Part shown: positions 55,675 to 64,000 of the stretch, in pieces
Position numbering within the stretch: the first letter of the stretch is position 1
Layout: the number at the start of each line of letters is the position of its first letter
Assembly (NCBI GenBank): GCA_025766275.1
Contig: JAFKAC010000003.1
Span: 1,302,001-1,366,000, forward strand
DNA from: Lactarius indigo
Lineage: Eukaryota; Basidiomycota; Agaricomycetes; Russulales; Russulaceae
Length of the DNA: 64,000 bases
Direction of reading: 5' to 3'
Translations under genes and position numbers: made by a program
Notes under the pieces: generated by a model
What the model saw: only the letters and a program-made list of their open reading frames with translations
Database searches by the model: none
What the model was told of the DNA's origin: nothing

Positions 55675-58600
55675 TCATTCTCGTATACGACCCGAAGATG
55701 TTGTGTAGAGACGTGCGGCAATGTTCATGCTTTGGAGTTCCTGGAGAGAAGATTGGTATCGATAGGATGCGTCGATCTGGTTGGGATTTGTACTTACCTG
55801 GAATAGTAACTTGGCAGCGTAAGGAATAAACAACTGTGAACATGATGTCTTGGTTTTGCAAGCACGGCACTGAGTTTATAAGGTGAGTTCGAGAAACAAC
55901 TCTTGGTGAGAAAGGAGCCTTACTTCGAAACTTTGCTTTTTCTGTCACAAAAAGGGAGAGGCACAGTCAATACGACGAACAGCGAGAATGAGAAAAAGGT
56001 ACCAACCAAGTTCGCAATAGCCGTCAGGCCACATCTAGGTGGAAGTAGTCAGGTTAAGGGTTGGCGCATTGAAAAAGCATCAACCACTCACATATCGCAG
56101 ACATGCACTCGGTACGCGTCGCTGGCGTCGAACAAGCGCTCCTTAAGGAATGCCGCCACACCATGGGAAATCATACAATCGCGCTCCATTTCACCGAACC
56201 GCAGTCCACCATCACGACTACGGCCTTCCACGGGCTGCCGCGTCAGAATCTGCACCGGCCCACGTGCTCGAGAGTGAATCTTATCCTCCACCATGTGCTT
56301 CAGGCGTTGGTAATATGTGGGACCAAGGTAGACTTGCGCTTGAAGTTTCTTCCCCGTATGACCGTGGTACATCACCTCGAGTCCGCGCGATTGGTAGCCT
56401 TGCTGCCGGAGGAACGTCGATACAGACTCGACCGTAAGGTCTGTAAACGGTGTCGCGTCTCCCTCGTTTCCGATGAGCGTGGCGACTTTCGACAGTAAAC
56501 ACTCGACCAAGTGACCGATGGTCATACGGGAGGGGATGGCATGTGGATTGATGATAAGATCGGGCGTGATGCCTTCGCAAGTGAAGGGCATGTCCTCTTG
56601 ACGGTAAGTGATTCCGATGGTACCCTTCTGCCCGTGTCGGGAGGCAAACTTGTCTCCGATTTGAGGGATACGAGACGAGCGGACACGAATCTTGACGAAT
56701 TTCTGCCCTTCCGAATTTGTCGTGATGAGGACTTGGTCGACGATGCCGTTTTCCGTGCTCTTGAGTGGCGTAGAAACATCTCGACGGCTGTGAGTGCGAG
56801 TGCGCTGTCCAAGTTCTTCGTTGTCTGGGGGTAAAGGTGCCGTCTTGCCGATAATGATATCCTCTCCAGCAACGCCAGTGCCAGGAGCGACAAGCCCGTC
56901 GTCTTCTAGTTTGTCATATGTTCCGTGCTTCATCCGAAGCGTCGTTTCGCGCGTGGGCTTTTCGAACTCCTCTAGTGGGGTGACGCCGCTGCGCTTCTCC
57001 AGGTCCATGTAGCTACGATAATAAATGGAGCGGAATAAGCCCCGGTCGATAGAGCTCTGGTTCATGATGACGGAATCTTCCTGGTTATAACCGCTGTAAC
57101 ACAAAATAGCCACAATAGCATTCTGGCCGGCAGGGAGTTCACGGAATTTGAGATATTCCATAGACCGGGTGGTGGCCAGCGGCTTCTGAGGATAATAGAG
57201 GATATTGGCCATGGTATCCATACGGACAAGGAAGTTGGTCAAGTAGATTCCCATAGCCTGCTTTCCCATGGCCGATTGATACGTATTACGAGGGGACTGT
57301 AGTCGAATAAAGTTAGGATCAGGAAACGAGCATTAGTACTGAGAAACTCGCCTGGTTATGATCGGGGAACGGAATGATGCTAGCGCAGATACCTAGAATC
57401 ATACTAGGATGGATCTCGCAGTGAGTCCATATGTGTGGCGAGCTCTTCCCTGGGAGGGGCTTCAGTCGAGCCGCAGGGTCAAAATCGGCATTTGAAGTGC
57501 TCGTGGTGGACGGTATTCCGCGCCCTTGAAGCCGCGCCGTCTCCAGATCTTCTGGGGTCATGCAAATCATCACCGTTTCCTCTTCTTCGGCATCCAGCAT
57601 CTCGATAACGCCGGATTTCGCCAAATGTTGCCACTTGAAATCTTCGCCCTCGTCCGTGGTGCCTTGATTGAGCCACCTTACGTGCTTCTTCTGCAAAACT
57701 AATTGTTGGTCTTCGACAATAAACAACGGTCGGCAAACGCGTCCAGGGTCCGTATACAGCCGAAGCTCTCTCTCTCGGATGTCGCGCACAATAGAGACCT
57801 CTGGGTGAACATCGTCTTTGCGCCGAAGCTTTTTGAGAGTTTCGATTAGATTGGTCGGGTCACGATGGACACCCATCCAGACACCGTTGACAAACACCTT
57901 CGTCGTGAGCGTTGATGAATGAGCGTTCTCTTCCAAGGACTCGAGACCCCACTCCTCGAGGAAATCGATGATGGGACCCGACATCGACCCAACAGAGATT
58001 GTCGCCATCAAAGCCAAGTTCTTCACCAAACCGCAGGCTTGTCCTTCTGGCGTTTCGGCGGGACAAACCATGCCCCAATGTGTATTGTGGAGCTGGCGCG
58101 GTTTTGCGATCTTTCCTTCGCGGCCCAGTGGTGTGTTGCATCGCCGCAAATGCGACAACGTGGATGCGTAGGTGTACCTATTGAGCACTTGGGATACGCC
58201 GGCCTTTGCAGACATGGCCTTCTTTTGATCTCCCCAGTTTCCGGTGGCAAGGGAATACTTCAGGCCATTGGTGATAGTGTTGTGCTTTATTGCTAGATTC
58301 AGGTTAAACTCCTTGTGCGTTTCTACGCACTGTAATGTCTCCATGAGTACCATTCTTTCTAGACGTAGGACATGTCACAACGCACCTTCTGCAGATGGCG
58401 GTACACATCGCGTGTCAGCTTTCTAAAGAGCATCCTGAATAGATTGGCCAAGAGAGGTCCGGCAAGATCCAGCCGCTTTTTTCCGAAGTGGTCGCGGTCG
58501 TCCAACTCTCTTCTTTCCATGGCGGCAAGAAGGAGCCTGTGGATCATGTAACCAAAAAAGTAGGCCTTCTTCGACTCGGAACCCTCAGACATCGAAACGT

Positions 58601-59929
58601 GTGGAAGCATCTCCTTTTGTAGGATCTCCTGCGCATAGCGGATACGACGCTCCCTTGAAAGACCAGTTGTTGTGCCACGATTGCCAATAAAATCCAGCGC
58701 AATCTAAGGTAGACATTAGCCACGCACGAGGGTGGGACGACATCTCCGACGTACGTCACGGTCTTGAATCACAAAGCCGTCGTCGATACAGGGTTTGAGC
58801 ATTTCTAGCATTTGCATGTCTTGCATGTCGTAGCAGATGTGTTCAAGGATGTCACGATCTGACATAACACCAAGGGCTCGGAAGACGACCCAGATGGGAA
58901 TGTCGACCTTGATGTATGGGATGGTCGCTTTCATGACGTTCCCAGACTGGCAGGTTGGACATTAATACTTGGACCCTCAGTATCTAAACCAGAGCGCACC
59001 GTCTTTTCCTGGTTTCGATGGAACATTTTGACCTGGAACTGACTGATGGTCTTTCCACCTTTCTCGACGGCTGAACGGATCTCCGCAAGGAAATTTATAG
59101 GAGAGGGCTGTGCCTTGGCGAACACATATACATGATTGGTGGCCATGCGCTCTTGAGCGATGAGGACCTTTTCGGAGCCATTTATAATGAAGTAACCACC
59201 AGAGTCATAAGGACATTCGTTCAGATCGTAAAGCTCTCTTTCTCCCAGGCCGGACAAAATGCAAAACGTTGAGCGCAGCATGATGGGCAGCTACTGGCAC
59301 GTCAGCATGTAACTTCGTACATCCCGACAGACTACGCACCTTCCCTATCCACACTTTGGGATTATCCGCCTGCGGCTTATCCTCCAACTCAGTCTCCCAG
59401 TTCATATCCCCAGGCTGACCATCGGGGTCCTCACGCCCGATAGAGAATTTCCGAAAGACCTCCAAATATATGGGTGCGGAGTATGTTAGGTTGCGCAGGC
59501 GCGCCTCCTGAGGAAAGACGGGCACCACAGAGCCGTCCATCTCTGTGATTGTGGGTCTTGAAAGGTAGATTTGTCCAAAGTGTAGTTCGTAGCGTCGCGT
59601 CACGTCCGAGTCGTGACCCGAGTGTTGGTCGGCTTGATCCAAGACGAGATCTGCATTTTCTTCGACCAACTCCTGCATGCTATTTTGTACGAATTCATCG
59701 AAGGAGTCAAGCTGTTGTCGGACCAGCCCCTTCTCCTCAAAGAAGCTCGAGATGACGGTCCAGCAGTCTTCTTGTGTTATCTCCTCGCCATCCTCATCAA
59801 TATCAAGCCCGGCATCGTAGGCGGGATCTTCATATGACTCGGGCTCTGCAGCAGGGGAAGCGGCTACGATAAAAAGGCAAGAAGTACGTCAAGTTCAAAG
59901 ATTTGAACACGACGCGTACCCGCACTCAT
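55675..59929 (-). CDS. RPB2: RNA polymerase II second-largest subunit RPB2
   Basis: Eleven exons, complement(55675..55740,55798..55869,55924..55941,56007..56034,56092..57296,57352..58329,58386..58703,58755..58946,59000..59290,59340..59863,59920..59929), 1233 aa, the usual Rpb2 length. Rpb2 forms one side of the pol II active cleft. Conserved blocks in order are [155 protein letters not shown] and the clamp zinc site built from VCDICG and CRACKTKT. That zinc module is cut by three introns, with an 18-nt exon at 55924-55941. Intron 57297-57351 is GC-AG (GCGAGT). The first exon has 10 coding nt. Confidence 0.95.
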
Positions 59930-60153
59930 GCTTGGACAAAAATCCAACAACGATCGCAAAAAGAAACGTGTTCAGACTTTTCTTGAAGTGTTATCGCGCA
60001 CGAGCGACCAAGATGTATGGATATGTCGGGAGAATGTGGAGAATTACAGTAAGCCAAGTCGTCGCCTGAGACACGCGACTTTTATTTGGTTGTATTTATG
60101 ACTAGCCTTTCTGAGTAAAACGCGCGCTGACTCGGATTTGCCATCATCGTTCT

Positions 60154-61271
60154 TCAAGGGAATACACGCAACAATTTCACCATCTTCCGCATTGCGCTGT
60201 CAGCGTATCCTCCCTGCATCGTGCGGGTCAGTAACAGTGATTGACGTCCATCACTGGTCGCTTACTCCGAAAAGAACGGTATGATTCAGGTAGTGGAAGA
60301 GTTCGTATAGATCCCCCCGTAGATCGTATTGTTCCACGGGTTCGGTTTTCGGCATATGTTTGTGGTATGTCTCGAAAAACGAACTCGGTATTCCTCCAAA
60401 CATGCGGCCTATAGCGAGGCTACGGAATTTCAGACGCATGAAATGGGACTAGATGTCTTGGAATACCCACTCAGCCTCGTTGTGCCCGTATAGGGACGAT
60501 GGGTCAAAGATAACGGGCTCGCCTGTGGGCGCATCGGTTCCGGTGTTTCCGCTCTAATTTATTGTTAGTTCCAAGACCCAGCGCGTGTGTTGGATGAAGT
60601 ACCCATAAGTCGCCGTGTAGCAACACTGGCTTGATCTGGAGTGGACCTAGGAGAGCAGGGATCACCCTGATAGGGATGAGCTCCTACAAAGTGAGAGAGC
60701 GAGGGTGACACGACGCTCACCTCTTCCTTACATCTTGGCCCTTGCGGCATAATTCCGAGTAATTACCTCTCTCGGTCAGCGTCGATAGCAGATTCCAGAT
60801 GAGTGTGTCGAAGCACTGTTCCCAACTCTCGTACCAGCCGTTACGAAGCCGGGTGGCGCCGCAGTATGTTGGCACCTCGAACCCATATCCTTTTGTGCTC
60901 GTGTGTCTGTGCATCTCCGTGGCCAGCCTCCTTCCCAGTATTGCCCCCGTGCGTTCGGTCAAAGGAGTGATTTCCTTGTATTCGATATGAAGAATGGCCT
61001 CCCCTCGCTGCTCTCAGTCTCTTCGCCACTCTCGTCAAGAAGCCCGAGTGCCAACAGAGAAGGGACTAGACCAGGAGCGGCGGATCCCATCGCCTTGAGC
61101 GACTCTGCTTCTCCTACGTATTGCTCTATTTCTCTCGGAGAGCCACACTTTGCATAATAGCTCTTTCCTGACGAAGACAACACCTGAGGGAGCTTGCCAC
61201 TAAAGTGAGCACCCGGCTCGATACGTTCCAACTTGCTTGAGTAAGTGAGGCGGAATGGCTGAGCTCGCCAT
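60154..61271 (-). CDS. Fructosamine/ketosamine-3-kinase (FN3K), frameshifted exon 1
   Basis: Exons are complement(60154..60213,60266..60419,60471..60553,60603..60666,60721..61271). FN3K phosphorylates ketosamines on glycated proteins so they decompose. Family blocks are RIEPGAHFSGKLP, SSGKSYYAKCGSPREIEQYV (Lys of the N-lobe), GRRLATEMHRHTSTKGYGFE, PTYCGATRLRNGWYESW, PVLLHGDLWSGNTG (catalytic Asp), PVIFDPSSLYGHNEAD (metal-binding Asp) and FFETYHKHMPKTEPVEQYDL. Splicing after exon 1 keeps frame and rebuilds GDLWSGN. In exon 1 the start MASSAIPPHLLKQ (61271) is one base out of frame with what follows (extra base near 61232), and a second shift near 60985 (ISEYKEIT region) restores the first frame. 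As written, translation from 61271 stops at 61200. Either sequence error or a recent pseudogene. Confidence 0.82.
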
Positions 61272-61623
61272 TGGCAAAAGAGCTCGAAATCGGATAACTT
61301 CCAATAGTAGAACAAGCTTTCTATCGGACTGCGACGCCAGCTGCGATGACGTCATTTTCACAATGCAAGGATTCAATTCGCGCCGCATGCGTGAACAAGC
61401 TGCGATGGGATCGCCATCCGCGTCCGCACTACATACACCGTAACCTTCGTTCGGATCACACACAGGATCAACGCTCAGTTTGGTACTCAGACGCAGTCTG
61501 CTTTTATGAGCACCCACTCGAAAGTAACTGAAGTGCAACGTGGGATCTCACTCAACGCGTCATATCGATGGAGAGAGCCTGTGAATGAGTCAGACCGTAT
61601 TTTTCGTGCCATGAAGGATCGAC
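61272..61623. other. Spacer between FN3K and ABC1 kinase genes
   Basis: Both neighbours are on the minus strand, so this holds the FN3K promoter. A few open frames overlap the FN3K start but none is convincing. Confidence 0.4.
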
Positions 61624-63938
61624 TTACAAGTCATAGCGGATCAAATCGTCCGCGTTCACTGATGCAGCAGAGGCCAACTCACGGGCTTCTAATAGTACCC
61701 ATAACTATGGTAGGGTAACTATCAGTAGACAGGACAACACAAGATGGAAATTTCAGTACTTTGAGTAAGGACGCGAAATGTCCTTGAGGCAGACTGTTCA
61801 CGTTTTCTTGGGTAGTCATCGCCCTTCCTAGTTGTCGTAAAATGGGTAGCGCGCTCTTAAACAAATCTAGATTTGGGTCGAGTTGCCTTCCGATCCCCTC
61901 TAAGAGTAAAATAGAGATGACAGTGTTGACGAAGTCTCCTTCCATCTTGACGTGGTGTCGCCTTACGGCACTCAGCACGTCTTTGAGGATGTCAGAAATC
62001 TTGATCTGGCCAAGGGAAAATGTCTTTCGCTTGACATTGAGCACAATGTGCTGCATCTTGAGTGCGAAGGTCTCTGTGTCGATAGCTAAGTGGGGAGTAC
62101 GGCACCGCTCGACCATAAGTTGACCAGTGCGATATCCGTCGAACTCGGCAACAGCGCGAAAAAGATCAAGAAAGTTCTGCCGGTTCTTTGCATTCAGGGT
62201 TGTGACGAGGCCAGCAGTCGATAAAGACGAGCTCCGGGAGATATCCTTCGTCATGAAGAGATTGAAGTTTGTCCCTCCAAGCAACAGGAGAGGATGAGAG
62301 TGAAGTGAGGTCTGATACGACAACATTGGAATCCAAGCTGGTCGGGTCATTGGCCTAAGTCGTCATTGTCGCTGGGAAAGAACGACGCCCAAAGTGTCTT
62401 GAGAACAAGTGAAGTTGTAGATCGCGAAAACTTGACCATGATATTCCCTGGATGGAGGTCTGAGTGGACGAAATTGTCCAGAAGTAACATGTTCTGATCG
62501 ACTTGATGAATATGGTCCCTTGGGGGTAACTAAAATAACACTTACCAGAAAGGCGTCCAAACCAAGCTCTGCCAGCTGATCGTCGTAAGGGCCTCCCCCG
62601 TTCTTCAAAAATAGTTCCAGTGGGACAGCCTGTCTGGTATTCCTCCACTAAGATATCTTGAGTGGACCAAATGCGTAAAGGTCTCGGGAAAGTGACAGGC
62701 GCATGTCTGGTCATGAAGTTCTGCTCGAAGGTGACCAAATTATCGGCCTCCCTCCTCAGGTCAAGTTGTTCGTACATCATACGCCCAAAAACTTCAACTT
62801 CTTCAGGAAGCGAAATCCACTGCATGCCAGGAAAGATTGTGATGAGGTGGGCGAAAAAAGACATGATGGTGAGGTCGCGCTCTATAAGTTTGGTTACCCG
62901 GGGGTGCAAGACTTTGACCTGCGACAGCAGCAGGTGGGGACAGATGGCTTGGATTCTGGGAGGATAACAGGCGTGAGGGCTCTTGGTCCCCTTTTACTAG
63001 ACCGTTTCGGGTCGAAATATGATGGTGGGAGTAAATCCTGCTTCAGCGTTGCTCTATACACCTCAAAAAAGGTTGAGATAGACTCCATAGTGGTCAAAGA
63101 TGACATACTTGAGCGATTGCCCCGCTTCCTATAGGTGTTTCGTCGAACATTTCAAACACTTCCTCAAATGGTCTTCGGAAAACACGTTCTATGGCTTGTT
63201 TTGTGTAGGCAAGAGAATGCGGCCGTCCTTGAGAGTGCATCTTTCCCATGCGTTCGCATAGCAAAGCAGGAAAGAGGTCTACACGCGAGGCCGCCCACTG
63301 GGCAAGCTATCAATGGATGGGATGAGTAAACCTGATTACAACAGAGGACAGTGATAATTTTGAACCTTGATGAACGTAGGCCCCGCGCGATCCATTTGGA
63401 CCACGAGATAGTCGTACCACCAAACTGCACCCCACCTATCGCCCTGAAACCTGTCTTCTGGAGGTCCCACCAACAGCATAGGTGATGAGAGGATGACGGG
63501 GGCAAATAGGAAGAATAAGTGGATGAATCTTCTGGCGGTGAGAACTGGCTCCCATATACGATATACAAAGAAAGCAGATATTCTATCCGAGAGCGAGAGG
63601 TCATGTTCTGAGGGAGACAGTATCAACGACTCTTGATATGGATCTGTGGAGTCGCGGGAAGGACATGGGATCAAAGTGGGAGATGTGAAAACGTCCAATA
63701 ATACGGGTTGCTGTCTAGGATAGAGATACAGAGAAACACAGCCCACAACTGGAACAGCCCAAAAGACTGGTCTTCTAAGAAATAACCGGGAGCGGGAGTA
63801 AGGGGGTGTGCGAGGAAGAAGCGTTGGTCCACGGGTCCAAAAGGATTTATGATGGGTTTGAGGGAGCTTGAACTGAGTAGGCAGCGGGAAGGAGGATCGC
63901 AAAGAAAATGAGTAGGTTCTAAGACATTTCACCATCAT
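61624..63938 (-). CDS. ABC1/ADCK2-like mitochondrial atypical kinase
   Basis: Exons are complement(61624..61704,61760..62354,62407..62493,62546..63061,63109..63306,63366..63938). UbiB-family atypical kinases support coenzyme Q and lipid metabolism in mitochondria. The N-terminus is a Ser/Arg/Pro-rich presequence with a membrane helix near VFWAVPVVGCVSLYL. The kinase part has GPTFIKLAQWAASRVDLFP (KxGQ-like motif, here KLAQ), PIGSGAIAQVYRATLKQ (Ala/Ser-rich nucleotide loop), VKVLHPRVTKLIERDL (lysine), LVEEYQ, VHSDLHPGNIMVKF (catalytic Asp and metal Asn) and ELVFID followed by GLVTTLNAKNRQNF. Three single-base frame changes (about 62925, 62630 and 62217) interrupt otherwise well conserved sequence; the first two cancel. 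The last exon LWVLLEARELAS ends as in the family. YPL109C-like rather than COQ8-like is my inference. Confidence 0.8.
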
Positions 63939-64000
63939 ATGGCGTTACAACACGATGAGGTTCACATGTGCCATGAAGTGTGAATCGTGATATTCCTCAA
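63939..64000. other. Window edge, upstream of ABC1 kinase
   Basis: 62 bases of presumed promoter or 5' UTR. No feature is visible. Confidence 0.4.

Noticed and set aside
1..64000. CRISPR arrays, rRNA, bacterial operons, phage genes
   Set aside because: None is expected in a fungal nuclear genome, and no regular direct repeats or rRNA sequence were seen. tRNA genes were looked for by B-box-like words, with no convincing cloverleaf found by eye.

Overview
This window is nuclear DNA from a filamentous basidiomycete, most likely an Agaricomycete. The evidence is intron density (most genes have 3-12 exons and introns of about 45-65 nt, with GT..AG ends and occasional TACTAAC-like branch sites), tight gene spacing on both strands, a FunK1-type fungal protein kinase, and conserved eukaryotic housekeeping genes. 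Coordinates below were obtained by joining reading frames at plausible splice sites by eye. Exon joins that keep one frame from start to stop and agree with a known family are given with higher confidence. There was no transcript or database evidence.

Layout. 1-5746: 3' part of a PLC-like phosphodiesterase, a FAR1/WRKY-like zinc-finger protein, UTP11 (rRNA processing) and a VHS-GAT (LSB5-like) trafficking protein. 5747-10641: an accessory block with a decayed FunK1 kinase, bracketed by two diverged copies of one ~290-bp segment. 10642-16605: mitochondrial seryl-tRNA synthetase (frameshifted 3' end), RFC4/RFC2, CFD1/NUBP2 and an RRM-like protein. 16606-19076: gene-poor. 19077-27423: a 12-exon RRM protein, RPB6, an Hst3/Hst4-type sirtuin and a secreted RNase T2. 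28344-36677: BDP1 (TFIIIB), two uncharacterised proteins (one with a Cys4 zinc ribbon, one with a membrane-anchored C-terminus) and SURF1. 36801-46553: SLA2, a Ser/Pro-rich protein, a voltage-sensor-only membrane protein and CWC25. 46773-48452: two small uncharacterised proteins. 49978-55549: REV7, SNX4/ATG24 and a PTM1/LU7TM Golgi protein. 55675-63938: RPB2, fructosamine-3-kinase and an ABC1/ADCK2-like mitochondrial kinase.

No operon-like functional cluster is visible. The genes are mostly core nuclear and mitochondrial functions arranged in divergent pairs with short shared promoters (SerRS/RFC4 54 bp, SURF1/SLA2, BDP1/zinc-ribbon protein, SNX4/PTM1, RRM protein/RPB6). I did not find a convincing new multi-gene system. 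The most unusual signals are the duplicated bracket around the 5.9-10.4 kb insertion; single-base frameshifts inside otherwise well conserved genes (SerRS, SLA2, FN3K, ADCK2, FunK1), several of which compensate each other; three GC-AG introns; one intron with an AT donor; and a start codon split by an intron.
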